64,000 nt of DNA from Phycisphaerales bacterium UBA2218 (lineage in GTDB: Bacteria > Planctomycetota > Phycisphaerae > Sedimentisphaerales > Anaerobacaceae), in the NCBI GenBank assembly GCA_002327785.1, contig DCUI01000107.1:63961-127960 (forward strand), given 5' to 3'. Below, in pieces: positions 1 through 8,715 of this stretch. The notes under the pieces are model-generated. The model made no database searches and had not been told where the DNA came from. It saw only the letters and a list, made by a program, of their open reading frames with translations. Numbering within the stretch: position 1 is the stretch's first letter; each line of letters begins with the position of its first letter. A program made the translations under genes and the position numbers.

Positions 1-1733
1 CCCCTGCGGTCGGGAGGCAGGTTCAGCAGCAGGACGCTGTTGTAGCCAACGGAGCTGAAGTAGATATCGAGCAGTTGCTCGACGGACTTGACCCTGTTGT
101 CCTCCTTGGCGTGGTAGAACCACCCCGGGCGGATGGAAACATCGGTTTCCGCCGGGTACCAGACGAGCCGCTGACCGTCGCCGAGGGCCTTGAGGCTGCC
201 GAGGTCCTTGGCCGTGCAGTTGACGATGCCGAACAGCGAGCTGTTGCTGTTCACGACGCTCCACTCGCTCTCGCGGGCGTAGCCTCGCTCGTTGCCCACC
301 CAACGGATGTCGGGGCCGTTGAAGATCACGGCGTTGGGTTGCAGCTCGCGGACGATGGCGTAGTAGCCCGCCCAGTCGTACTCCATGTCCTTGGCGTTCT
401 CGCCCTTGGCGCCGTCGAACCAGACCTCGGTGACTTCGCCGTAATTGCTCAGGATCTCGCGAAGCTGGTTCTTGTAAAACCGATTGTAGCCTTCGGTATC
501 GCCGTAGGTGGGCTCGTGCCGGTCCCAGGGGGACACGTAGAGCCCGAGCTTGAGCCCCGCTTCTCGGCAGGCCTGGGCCAACTCGCCGACGATATCGCCC
601 TTGCCGCCCTTGTAGGGGCTGCTCTTGACCGAGTGCTCGGTGTACTTGCTCGGCCACAGGCAGAAGCCGTCGTGATGCTTGGCCGTGAGGATGACCATCT
701 TCATGCCGGCGTCCTTGCACGTCCGCACCCACTGGCGCGCGTCAAGCTGGGTCGGGTTGAAAATCGCCGGGTCTTCGGTCCCTTCGCCCCATTCCTTGTC
801 CGTAAAAGCGTTTACCGTATAGTGGATGAAGGCGATGAACTCCAGTTTCTGCCAGGCCAGTTGCTGCGGCGACGGTCGCACATTGGCCGCCTGGCAGATC
901 AGTGCCTTTTTCTTGTAGTCCGGCGCGTAGGCCGCCCCGTCGGCGAGGTCGTACACGCGCACATAATCCACGACGAACTCATCAGGCAGATCGGCCTTTT
1001 TGATGTCGCCGCCCCAGTCGCCGATTTCCTCGGTGAGCTTGGCGTAGCCCGGGACCTGGGACACGCCGCCTCCGCTGGTTCGCCAGGTTTCCTTGCCATC
1101 CACATAGAACACGTACTCGTCCGGCGTCCAGTGCAGGCCAAACGTGTGAAAGCCCTCGCTCAGGCCGGGGAAATCGAACGTCGTGCCGACGTGCTGATGC
1201 TCTTTGCCGTAGCCGTCCCAGTGCAAGTTCTGCGTGATGCGGTCCTCGCGCCAGGGTTTCTCCATGATGTCGATCTCGGTGCCGTCGCGACCGGCGTCGC
1301 CGATCCTGCCCACGGTGTCGGCATGGAGCCAGAAGGCCGGCCAGTGCCCCTGCTCTTTGGGGAACTTGCACCGGCAGACCCAATAGCCGTAGCGGTGCTC
1401 GAACTTGCCCCTCGTGCGGACGGCCCCGCAGGTGTACCGGTCGCCGTCCTTCTTCGTTCGCAGAATCAGATGGCCTTGGCCGTCGAGGTAGGAATCCTCT
1501 TTGACCCAGAACCCGTCCCGCCGCTTCCAGTCGCCGAGCAACTCCCACTTGGACTGGTCCACTGCATTCCCGTCGAACTCATCGCTCCAGATAAGTTGCC
1601 AGATCCTCCCGTCGGACAGCGGTGGGAGGAATTCCTCGGCGCCGGCGGCCTGCGAGACTCTGGGCAGCAATAACAAGCACAGAACGAAAGGAATCAATGC
1701 CACTTCAATTCGGCGGGATGACAAGATGCTCAT
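1..1733 (-). CDS. Secreted two-domain glycosidase, GH16 + GH29 (3' end cut by window edge)
   Basis: Read on the minus strand without a stop from ATG 1733 to the window edge (577 codons). AGGAG lies 6 bases upstream of the start. Residues 1-30 form a signal peptide. Residues about 35-265 are a GH16 beta-jelly-roll domain with the catalytic EIDIME motif at 153-158 (E153 nucleophile, D155 assistant, E158 acid/base by family knowledge). Residues about 285-577 are a GH29 alpha-L-fucosidase domain, with AKHHDGFCLWPS near 351-362 and WFDG at 438-441 (D440 is the expected nucleophile). The last visible residues, LNLPPDRR, are also GH29-like. GH16 cleaves beta-1,3/1,4 glucans and galactans and GH29 removes alpha-L-fucose, so I infer attack on a fucosylated galactan or similar matrix glycan. 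The exact substrate is unknown. It is the last gene of the rimO-pgsA strand run. Confidence 0.9.
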   Translation of the reverse strand, partial: MSILSSRRIEVALIPFVLCLLLLPRVSQAAGAEEFLPPLSDGRIWQLIWSDEFDGNAVDQSKWELLGDWKRRDGFWVKEDSYLDGQGHLILRTKKDGDRYTCGAVRTRGKFEHRYGYWVCRCKFPKEQGHWPAFWLHADTVGRIGDAGRDGTEIDIMEKPWREDRITQNLHWDGYGKEHQHVGTTFDFPGLSEGFHTFGLHWTPDEYVFYVDGKETWRTSGGGVSQVPGYAKLTEEIGDWGGDIKKADLPDEFVVDYVRVYDLADGAAYAPDYKKKALICQAANVRPSPQQLAWQKLEFIAFIHYTVNAFTDKEWGEGTEDPAIFNPTQLDARQWVRTCKDAGMKMVILTAKHHDGFCLWPSKYTEHSVKSSPYKGGKGDIVGELAQACREAGLKLGLYVSPWDRHEPTYGDTEGYNRFYKNQLREILSNYGEVTEVWFDGAKGENAKDMEYDWAGYYAIVRELQPNAVIFNGPDIRWVGNERGYARESEWSVVNSNSSLFGIVNCTAKDLGSLKALGDGQRLVWYPAETDVSIRPGWFYHAKEDNRVKSVEQLLDIYFSSVGYNSVLLLNLPPDRR

Positions 1734-1749
1734 ACGCGCTCCTATCCAG

Positions 1750-2358
1750 TTATGCTGCTACGGCTTGTGGGGCCTTGGTTCGTTTCGTGGCCTGGAGCCC
1801 CGAGACGACGGTCATAACGATCATCGCCAGGTACGTGACGATAGTAAACCAGTGCCCCCACTCGGCGGTCTGCACGTGTGCCGTCTTGATCAGGACGGTC
1901 CCGATTGCGAAGGACTGGAGGAACATCTTGATCTTGCCGGCCTTGACGGCCCCGAAGTTGATGCCGTGGGCCTCGGCCATGTGACGCAGGATCGTGACGT
2001 AGGCCTCTCTCACGACGAGAATCGCCAGAACTCCCCACTGAATGATCGCCAGGGTTGCAGGGCCCCAATCGAAAAGGGCCGGCGCACGGATGACGGCGAA
2101 GCACGCGAAGGCGCCGCACACCAGGATCTTGTCCACGAGCGGGTCGATCATGCGCCCAAACTTCGTGGCCGCGTTATATCGCCGCGCGACGTGGCCGTCG
2201 ACAATGTCCGAGAACCCCGCGATGACAAACAGGACAAACGCAACGTCCAGGAAAAACGGCCGATTGGCCACGTGCGGCGAATAGAGAATCATCCACAGGA
2301 AGATGATCGTCAGTCCCAACCGCATGAACGTCAGTATGTTCGGGACGTGTTTCCACAT
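1750..2358 (-). CDS. pgsA: CDP-alcohol phosphatidyltransferase (PgsA-type)
   Basis: Membrane enzyme that transfers a phosphatidyl group from CDP-diacylglycerol to an alcohol, most likely glycerol-3-phosphate in phospholipid synthesis. The full family signature is visible: D51-x2-D54-G55-x2-A58-R59-x8-G68-x3-D72-x3-D76, which binds Mg and CDP. Four or more hydrophobic segments are present and the protein has about 202 residues, normal for the family. The ATG at 2358 (MWKHVPNILTFMRL) matches the usual family start. A TTG at 2400 would extend it but overlaps the end of rimO. It starts 38 bases downstream of rimO, so co-transcription is likely. Other alcohol acceptors, such as inositol phosphate, cannot be excluded. 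Confidence 0.87.
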   Translation of the reverse strand: MWKHVPNILTFMRLGLTIIFLWMILYSPHVANRPFFLDVAFVLFVIAGFSDIVDGHVARRYNAATKFGRMIDPLVDKILVCGAFACFAVIRAPALFDWGPATLAIIQWGVLAILVVREAYVTILRHMAEAHGINFGAVKAGKIKMFLQSFAIGTVLIKTAHVQTAEWGHWFTIVTYLAMIVMTVVSGLQATKRTKAPQAVAA

Positions 2359-2396
2359 GGCCGAGAGTTTACAAAGGCTCCGAGACACCTTCAATA

Positions 2397-3773
2397 TCAA
2401 AGTTGCCTGACGAGCAAATCATAGTCCCTCGCACCGACGACCTCCACGTCCACGAACTGCCCCGGCAGGCCGGAACAGCCTTGGATGATGCAGACGCCGT
2501 CGATATCCGGGGCCTGCCCGTAGAAACGACCGCGGCCCGCTCGCCGGGATCGCCGACTCGCGCCACGTCGCGAATCGGGGCCGCACGAATCGACCAAGCA
2601 CGTGAGCCGGCTGCCGATGCGACCCTCGTTCCCGGCAAATGCAATCCCCTGCTGTACGAGCATCAACTCGTCAAACCTTGCCTGCTTGACCTCGTCGGGG
2701 ATCTGGTCCGGCATCTGGGCCGCCGGCGTGCCGGCCTCGGGGAAATAGGTAAATGCACCGAGCGCATCGAATCGAGCCCACCGAACGAACTCGAGCATCT
2801 CCTCGAAGTCCCCCTGTGTTTCGCCCGGGAAGCCCACGATCACCGTGGTCCGCAGGACAATATCGGACATAGCGGCCCGAAGTCTTTCCACGAGTCTGCA
2901 CAGAGCGCCCTTCGTATCCGGGCGGCGCATCGCCTTGAGGACGCGGTCGGCGACGTGTTGGATGGGGACATCCAGATAATGAACGATCTTCCCGCTCTCG
3001 GCAATCGTCCGGATGAGATCCTCGTCGATCCCTGTGGGATACGCGTACAGCAGGCGAATCCAGGAGAGGCTGGGAATCTCCTCCATTCGGCGGAGCACGG
3101 CCGCAAGTCTCCCCTTGAGCTTGCGGTCCCGCCCATACATGGTCGTGTCCTGGCCGATCAGATTCAACTCCACGGCGCCCGATGCCACGAGTTCCTGCGC
3201 TTCCTCCAGGACCATCTCCGGCGGCTTGCTGCGGAACGGACCTCGGATCGCGGGAATCGTGCAGAACGAGCACCGGTGGCTGCATCCCTCGCTGATGCGA
3301 AGATAAGCCGAATGGGGCGGCCCGATCCGCAGTCGCACCCGGTCGTCCGCGACCGTGCCCGACGTGGGGCTGTGGAAGACCAGCGGCCCAGCGGATGCCA
3401 GCGTATCGCGAATCACGCGAGCGATGGCGTCACGATGTTCCAGACCGACGATGGCATCGACCCCCGCGACCTCTTCGAGCAACGGCTCGCCGAGATGCTG
3501 CGACAGGCAGCCCGTCACGATTACTTTGTGCACATTCCCCATCTTTTTATTCGCAAGCGCCTGCTCGATGGCCTCGATCGATTCGATCCTGGCCGGCTCG
3601 ATAAAACCACACGTGTTGACGATCACAACGTCGGCCCGTTCGGGTTCGGCGGCGAGCAGAAACCCCGCCTGGACAATCTCGGCCAGCATTCGTTCGCTGT
3701 CCACCATGTTCTTCGGGCAACCCAGCGCCACGAACCCGACCGTCACCTGCTTTGTCCTTCTCTTCTTTGTCAT
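2397..3773 (-). CDS. rimO: Ribosomal protein S12 methylthiotransferase RimO
   Basis: Radical-SAM enzyme of the MiaB/RimO family that adds a methylthio group to an Asp of ribosomal protein S12. The order is: N-terminal UPF0004 domain with cluster cysteines C19 (ALGCPKN), C55 (NTCGF) and C89 (VTGC); radical-SAM cluster C164-x3-C168-x2-C171 (GCSHRCSFC); C-terminal TRAM domain ending in FYGQAPDIDGVCII and VDVEVVGARDYDLLV. At 458 residues the length is normal. The N-terminal ALGCPKNMVDSE and the TRAM end favour RimO over MiaB. An arginine-rich stretch just before FYGQAP is odd; see findings. Start ATG 3773 has only a weak ribosome site (ACAGGT). It is the first gene of the rimO-pgsA-glycosidase run. 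Confidence 0.92.
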   Translation of the reverse strand: MTKKRRTKQVTVGFVALGCPKNMVDSERMLAEIVQAGFLLAAEPERADVVIVNTCGFIEPARIESIEAIEQALANKKMGNVHKVIVTGCLSQHLGEPLLEEVAGVDAIVGLEHRDAIARVIRDTLASAGPLVFHSPTSGTVADDRVRLRIGPPHSAYLRISEGCSHRCSFCTIPAIRGPFRSKPPEMVLEEAQELVASGAVELNLIGQDTTMYGRDRKLKGRLAAVLRRMEEIPSLSWIRLLYAYPTGIDEDLIRTIAESGKIVHYLDVPIQHVADRVLKAMRRPDTKGALCRLVERLRAAMSDIVLRTTVIVGFPGETQGDFEEMLEFVRWARFDALGAFTYFPEAGTPAAQMPDQIPDEVKQARFDELMLVQQGIAFAGNEGRIGSRLTCLVDSCGPDSRRGASRRSRRAGRGRFYGQAPDIDGVCIIQGCSGLPGQFVDVEVVGARDYDLLVRQL

Positions 3774-3865
3774 ACCTGTACATTAGCACCCAACCGCGAT
3801 TTCTTCATCCGTTTAATGTGGGCAAACCCGGGAATCGCATTTTTGTTAATCCAATCAAAATAGCC

Positions 3866-3893
3866 TTGACGATAAGGAAAAGTGCAATAATAA
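3866..3893 (+). promoter_or_regulatory. Sigma70-like promoter for the secretin gene
   Basis: TTGACG (3866-3871) is followed after 16 bases by TAATAA (3888-3893), in an AT-rich stretch between the divergent rimO and secretin genes. The start codon at 4000 is about 105 bases downstream. An alternative -10, TAATAC at 3891, would give a 19-base spacer. Confidence 0.55.
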
Positions 3894-3999
3894 TACTGGT
3901 AACTACCGTCTCCCTTCGCGGGAATAGGAGATTCGAAGGGTAGATAAAAGCATAGATGGAGCTTCGAGGTTCTTAGGTAGGAACGACTGGTGAAGGCCT

Positions 4000-5823
4000 A
4001 TGAAGATTGACAGCCACAAAATCAGCCGGGGTGGGAGACTGTGTGTGGCTTTCGCTCTTTGGGGATTCGTCGGCCTGGCAGGCTGTCACGACTGGCCCGA
4101 CGAGCGGGTCACGGCGATCGAAGCGCAGAACATCCTGCGAGATCTCAGTCGCATTGAGACCGTGGCGGATCCCAACATGCAGGGTCCCGCAATCTACAAG
4201 TCGCCCCCCAAGAAAATCAAACAGATCGTCGGGGGAGGCGAAGAGTGGAAGCTGGTCTATTTCTGCAAATATCATACCGCCGAGGAGATGAAGCAGCTCA
4301 TCACCGAGCAGTTCGCCACGAAGCTCTTCGATGAGAAGGGCAAGAGCACCAACATCTCCGACTACACGGTCACGTGCAGCCCCGCATCCAACCAACTCAT
4401 CGTCCGATGCCCGCTGGAGCAGGATATCGACGCCGTCATGGAGATCATCAAGGAGACGGACATCCCGCCGGTCCAGATTCGTATCGACTGCATGGTCTCA
4501 GAACTGTATGCGGACCTCACTGTCGACCGGGAGACGACACTTCTCATCGAGAACCTCTTCGGCGAAGCCGTCACAATGGGCGGCAAGGTGGACGACTCGG
4601 GCAACCTTCTGCCGGCGTTCCCGGGCGCCGCACTACGCGATCCGGCGAGAGCCAAGTTCGGCCTGAACGTCGGAGTCAGCCGAGGGCTGGAGGGACACAG
4701 ATTCACTGCCTTGGTCGATCTCCTGGTCTCCCGCGGCTATCTCAAGATCCTGATGAATCCGACGTTGGAAGTCGTGAACGGACAAACCGCAAAGATTCAA
4801 TCCCACCAGCAGGTTCCTCTGCAGCAGGTGACCTATACGAGTTCCGGGTACGGCGGCAACATCGTGCTGGGCACGAAAACCGAATACGCCGACATCATCG
4901 ACTCCCTTGAGGTCACGCCTCACGCATTCGCCGACGGATTCATTGCCCTGGAAACAAAAGTCCAGATCGCCGCGTACCTGACGCCGGAAGGCATCAAACA
5001 GACCCCTATTGTGACCGAGCGAACGATCACGAACAAGGACAATCGCATCCGGCTCGGCGAAAGCCTGGTCATCGGTGGCATTCGAAAGTCCGAGAAACGC
5101 GATGTGATTCGCGGCGTACCCATCCTGAAGGATATCCCGGTCTTGAACCTGCTGTTCTCCGGTCGGGATTTCGAGGAACGGGCTACGGAAGTGATCTTCA
5201 TCCTGACCCCGAGCATTTCCACGGGCGGCAAATCGAATCAGGAAATGGTGGAGGACTTGAGGGAACGCCACGCCTCCCCGATGATGCAAGGCCTTCAGGA
5301 GACGGTTCTGGATCCGCTGGGCACGAAGGCCCGCGAGGAGGAGCAGCAACGGCGGATTGAACAGGAGCGGTCCGCTCGCCAGGAATTGCAGGCGGCGCGG
5401 AGGGCCGCCCGGCTCGAAGCCATGGAAACCAGTCAGCAGGTCGAGACGCTGGAGGCGGAACTCGAGCAGACCAGGACCCAGATGGACCAGATGAGCACGA
5501 AGGCCCAGCAGGCCCAGGCAGAGATCCAGAAAGCCGCAGCGGAAACACAGCAGGCCAAGAGCGAGGCAGAGAGTGCCGAGAAGGCCAAGGCGGAAGCCGA
5601 AGCTGCAAAGGCCAAGGCGGAAGCCGAGGCCGCACAGGCCAGAGCGGAAGCCGAGAAGGTCAAGGCGGAAGCCGAGAAGGCCAAGGCCCAGAAACCGCCC
5701 GAACAGAGCGATCAGCCGAAACCTGATGCGCCAAAACCGGAAGAGAACAAGGAGGAACCCAAAGACCCGGGGCAACCGGCATCGCCGCCACCGTCGGCCG
5801 ACGCCGCCAAGCCCCCAGCGTAG
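4000..5823 (+). CDS. GspD/PilQ-type secretin lipoprotein with long coiled-coil tail
   Basis: Outer-membrane secretin-like protein of 607 residues. The N-terminus has a lipoprotein signal with lipobox LAGC (C29). A secretin N-domain lies around residues 75-165 (NQLIVRCPLEQDIDAVMEII). The secretin beta-domain spans about 210-410 and ends in the diagnostic GVPILKDIPVLNLLFSGR at 373-390 followed by FILTPSI. Residues about 443-564 form an Ala/Glu/Lys/Gln-rich coiled coil and 565-607 a Pro/Lys-rich tail, which normal secretins lack. No GspC, E, F, G or pilus genes flank it, so its secretion partner is unknown. A GAAGG sits just upstream of the ATG. Confidence 0.82.
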   Translation: MKIDSHKISRGGRLCVAFALWGFVGLAGCHDWPDERVTAIEAQNILRDLSRIETVADPNMQGPAIYKSPPKKIKQIVGGGEEWKLVYFCKYHTAEEMKQLITEQFATKLFDEKGKSTNISDYTVTCSPASNQLIVRCPLEQDIDAVMEIIKETDIPPVQIRIDCMVSELYADLTVDRETTLLIENLFGEAVTMGGKVDDSGNLLPAFPGAALRDPARAKFGLNVGVSRGLEGHRFTALVDLLVSRGYLKILMNPTLEVVNGQTAKIQSHQQVPLQQVTYTSSGYGGNIVLGTKTEYADIIDSLEVTPHAFADGFIALETKVQIAAYLTPEGIKQTPIVTERTITNKDNRIRLGESLVIGGIRKSEKRDVIRGVPILKDIPVLNLLFSGRDFEERATEVIFILTPSISTGGKSNQEMVEDLRERHASPMMQGLQETVLDPLGTKAREEEQQRRIEQERSARQELQAARRAARLEAMETSQQVETLEAELEQTRTQMDQMSTKAQQAQAEIQKAAAETQQAKSEAESAEKAKAEAEAAKAKAEAEAAQARAEAEKVKAEAEKAKAQKPPEQSDQPKPDAPKPEENKEEPKDPGQPASPPPSADAAKPPA

Positions 5824-5968
5824 AATGCTCGCACCGCGAGGATTCTGCACTCCATCAACAGCAGGAAGACGGGCCGTTCATGCCGGTAAAAACTTGACCG
5901 GCATGGCTCGACCCAGAACGTAATCGGCGACTTACGAACATTGGCCTGACTTGTGTGGAGGATCGGAC

Positions 5969-6451
5969 ATGGACAACGTGGGCAGCAATGGACCTCAACC
6001 CCGCCCGGACAAGGAGCCCATTCCCCTGGCGGGTGGCCCCGAAAAGACCCCATCAACCGAGAACAAGCCTGGAAATGGGCCTGCCCCCGTTTCGCGCGCT
6101 CCCTTGAACCTCGGCAGCAGCGCCGCCGCGGCGACCCCGGCAGCGTCTACGGCAGGACCTGTGGCCGCCAGAGCGCCGGTTCCAAGACCCATGCCGCCGC
6201 GTCCGATGGTCGCCGCCGGAACCTCCGACCGAATCACCGGCTGCAAGACGTTCTTCACCAAGCTGCATCCGGGGGCAATCGATTTCCTCGACGAACAAAT
6301 CAACCAGTGGCTCAAGGACAATCCCAACGTCCTCATCAAGATGACAAATACGAGCGTCGGGGAAGTCCAGGGAAAGAAAACGGAGGCGAACATCCTGATG
6401 ACCGTGTGGTACCACGGACAGGCTACCAAGTCGGTCTCCCACATGGGCTGA
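5969..6451 (+). CDS. Conserved-looking small protein, Pro/Ala-rich linker plus C-terminal domain
   Basis: 160-residue protein that I do not recognise. The start is ATG 5969, set by GGAGGA at 5957-5962; an upstream TTG at 5951 is less likely. Residues 1-85 are low-complexity (Pro, Ala, Gly) and probably disordered. Residues about 86-160 form a compact domain beginning SDRITGCKTFF and containing KLHPGAIDFLDEQINQWL, then two predicted strands (NVLIKMTNTSVGEV and EANILMTVWYHG). There is no signal peptide. It follows the secretin gene by 145 bases on the same strand and may be co-transcribed, so a link to that system is possible but unproven. Confidence 0.7.
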   Translation: MDNVGSNGPQPRPDKEPIPLAGGPEKTPSTENKPGNGPAPVSRAPLNLGSSAAAATPAASTAGPVAARAPVPRPMPPRPMVAAGTSDRITGCKTFFTKLHPGAIDFLDEQINQWLKDNPNVLIKMTNTSVGEVQGKKTEANILMTVWYHGQATKSVSHMG

Positions 6452-6536
6452 GAACGTCCCCGCCACGGGTGAAACCGCCGGCTCCTCTCGCGGTGGGTCT
6501 CTGATTATTGGGTCGCGGGGCGCGGTTCTTATGCCG

Positions 6537-6562
6537 CCCCAGCGACTCAGCGGGGTTGTTTT
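6537..6562 (+). terminator. Weak intrinsic terminator candidate
   Basis: CCCC(A)GC pairs with GCGGGG around a GACTCA loop, followed by TTGTTTT. The stem is short with one bulge. Its place between the 5969-6451 gene and the rpsB promoter makes sense for a terminator. Confidence 0.35.
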
Positions 6563-6621
6563 GTGCCGTCATGGGGGTGGGCAACGCGGGATTTCACCGA
6601 CAAATTATCGGGATAAAACCC

Positions 6622-6650
6622 TTGACACGCCGCAGGAATTCCGTTAAATG
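6622..6650 (+). promoter_or_regulatory. Sigma70-type promoter of the rpsB-tsf-pyrH-frr block
   Basis: A perfect TTGACA (6622-6627), a 17-base spacer, then TAAATG (6645-6650). The rpsB start lies about 60 bases downstream. Confidence 0.65.
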
Positions 6651-6712
6651 CTGATAATTTCGCGGTTTGTTTCTGCAGTGAAAGAACGGTCAAACGTGTT
6701 TTGGAGGTATTT

Positions 6713-7597
6713 GTGGCTAAGCAGCTGGCTCGGGAACTCATCAATGCGGGCGTGCACTTTGGACATGGTGTAAGCCGGTGGAATCCGAAGATGGCGCCCT
6801 TCATCTTCGCAAAGCGGGGCAACATACACGTCATCGACGTCAAAAAGACCCTCAAAGGCGTCCTGATCGCCAAGAAACTGCTTGCGGAGATCGTCTCGTC
6901 CGGCGGCGACGTGGTTTTTGTGGGCACGAAGCGGCAGGCCCAGAAGGCCGTCGAGGCGGCGGCCACTCGTTGTGGCATGCATTTCGTGTCCGAGCGGTGG
7001 CTTGGCGGCATGCTCACGAACTTTCGGACCATCCGTTCGCGCCTGCAACGTCTGGAACAGCTCGAAGCCATGGAACAGGACGGCCGGATGGATGCCGAGA
7101 GCAAGAAACAGGCTTCCCGCTACAAGCGAGAGATGCGAAAGATCCGTACTAACCTCGACGGCGTGCGGAGGATGACCAGACTCCCGGCGGCCATCGTCGC
7201 AGTCGATGCCAAGAAGGAATACCTGGCCCTGCGGGAAGCCCGCAAGCTCGGGATTCCCACGGTTGGTGTTCTGGACACGGACTCGGACCCGGATACGGTG
7301 GATGTCGCTATTCCCGCCAACGATGATTCAATCCGAGCCGTCGAGATCATCCTCAACGAGCTTGCCGACGCCGTGGCTATAGGCAAGACGATGGTGTCCA
7401 CTCGCCAGCAGGAGACGGCACCCAGGCCACGCAGGGTCCGTTCCCGACGACCTACCATGGCACGCGCGGACGGCGGCCAAGCCGTCGCGGGCACAGCCCT
7501 CAGCGACGAACCGGTCGAAAGCGAGGAGCCTGCGACCTTCGAAGAAAGCGCCGGATCGCAGGAGCCGAGTCCCGACCCGCAATCCTCCGGCACTTGA
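6713..7597 (+). CDS. rpsB: 30S ribosomal protein S2
   Basis: Small-subunit ribosomal protein, 294 residues. It starts with GTG 6713 behind GGAGG (6703-6707); an in-frame TTG upstream would place the ribosome site inside the gene. S2 landmarks are ELINAGVHFGHGVSRWNPKM at the N-terminus, SERWLGGMLTNFRTIRSR near residue 100, the coiled-coil insertion at about 105-145, and PTVGVLDTDSDPDTVDVAIPANDDS. Residues about 240-294 are an acidic, Ser/Pro-rich extension beyond the S2 core, likely disordered. It opens the classic rpsB-tsf-pyrH-frr order. Confidence 0.97.
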   Translation: MAKQLARELINAGVHFGHGVSRWNPKMAPFIFAKRGNIHVIDVKKTLKGVLIAKKLLAEIVSSGGDVVFVGTKRQAQKAVEAAATRCGMHFVSERWLGGMLTNFRTIRSRLQRLEQLEAMEQDGRMDAESKKQASRYKREMRKIRTNLDGVRRMTRLPAAIVAVDAKKEYLALREARKLGIPTVGVLDTDSDPDTVDVAIPANDDSIRAVEIILNELADAVAIGKTMVSTRQQETAPRPRRVRSRRPTMARADGGQAVAGTALSDEPVESEEPATFEESAGSQEPSPDPQSSGT

Positions 7598-7774
7598 CCG
7601 GGTGCGCCCGCAGTGCTCGCGGCATACAGCGGCAAATGCACAAACAGACGTGGTATCTTGAGAAATCAGAGCAGGAAAACAACGGACTTGGTTCAGTCCC
7701 CAGACGCGGGGAGAAGGGTCCGCATGAAGCCTGGAGTAGTGGGCAATCTGCAAAAGGCATAGGAGATCGGTCAA

Positions 7775-8641
7775 ATGGCGGAAATTTCGGCGGCAGTGGT
7801 AGTCAAGTTGCGGAAAACCTCGGGCCAGAGCATGGGTGAGTGTAAGAAGGCCCTGGAGGAAGCCAATGGGGATATGGATAAGGCTACGGAGATCCTCCGC
7901 AAGAAGGGACTGGCCACGCTTGCCAAACGTGCGGAACGAGAGACCACGGAAGGGGCCGTCGTTGCCTGGCAGAGCGAAGACGGCAAGACCGCCGCGATGG
8001 CTACGCTGTGCTGTGAAACCGATTTCGTTGCGAAAAGCGACGATTTCATCGCCTTGGCCAAAGACCTTGGCAAGTACATCGCGGCAGGTGGGGCTGAGCC
8101 CGGAGCGAACGCGATCCTCCAGACTGTCGTTGCAGGCAGGAATTTCCAGGAGGTTCTGACCGATGTGGTGAGCAAGACCGGCGAAAAAATGCAGGTTGGC
8201 GACTACGTTCGATTCCGGCTGAACGGCCCGGGGATCATCGGCATCTACGTTCACTTCAACAAGAAGGTAGGCAGCATGGTGCGGATTGAGGCTGACAGCG
8301 AGCAGGTCGCTCAGTCCCCGGCGATCAAACAGGCCGCATCGGACTTCGCCATGCACGTTACGGCCAGCAAGCCGATCGCCCTGGACGCCGAGAGCCTCGA
8401 TCCTCAGCTCGTCGAGAAGGAAAAGGCCATCTACGCCGAACAGGTCAAGAACAAGCCCCCCGAGGTGGTCAACCGCATCGTGGAAGGCAAGCTGAAGAAG
8501 TTCTACAGCGATTACTGTCTGCTGATGCAGCCTTTCGTCAAGGATGACACCAAGAGCGTCGAGCAGGTTCTCGCAGAGGCGGCCAAGCATACCGGCGGAA
8601 AGGCCGGCATCAAGCAATTTGTGCGATTCGAAGTCGGCTGA
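7775..8641 (+). CDS. tsf: Translation elongation factor Ts
   Basis: Nucleotide-exchange factor that releases GDP from EF-Tu. 288 residues. The N-terminal UBA-like domain (LRKTSGQSMGECKKALEE) is followed by the EF-Ts signature ETDFVAKSDDF near residues 85-95, two core subdomains, and a helical segment near the end (YSDYCLLMQPFVKDD). AGGAG precedes the ATG at a good distance. It lies 177 bases after rpsB with no clear terminator, so they probably share a transcript. Confidence 0.97.
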   Translation: MAEISAAVVVKLRKTSGQSMGECKKALEEANGDMDKATEILRKKGLATLAKRAERETTEGAVVAWQSEDGKTAAMATLCCETDFVAKSDDFIALAKDLGKYIAAGGAEPGANAILQTVVAGRNFQEVLTDVVSKTGEKMQVGDYVRFRLNGPGIIGIYVHFNKKVGSMVRIEADSEQVAQSPAIKQAASDFAMHVTASKPIALDAESLDPQLVEKEKAIYAEQVKNKPPEVVNRIVEGKLKKFYSDYCLLMQPFVKDDTKSVEQVLAEAAKHTGGKAGIKQFVRFEVG

Positions 8642-8715
8642 TCGCGCTTGGCCGGCCAGACGCGACCGGCGGCAGAGAAGGAACTCGAACCACACCTACG
8701 GTGGGTTAGGGATCG

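Noticed and set aside
75..1673. Long plus-strand reading frame of 532 codons
   Set aside because: It lies antisense to the GH16-GH29 gene, whose catalytic motifs are intact. The translation is Val/Leu/Ala-rich with no recognised domain, as expected for a shadow in GC-rich DNA.
2403..3863. Plus-strand frame of 486 codons
   Set aside because: Antisense to rimO, which has all its cysteines. No domain is visible.
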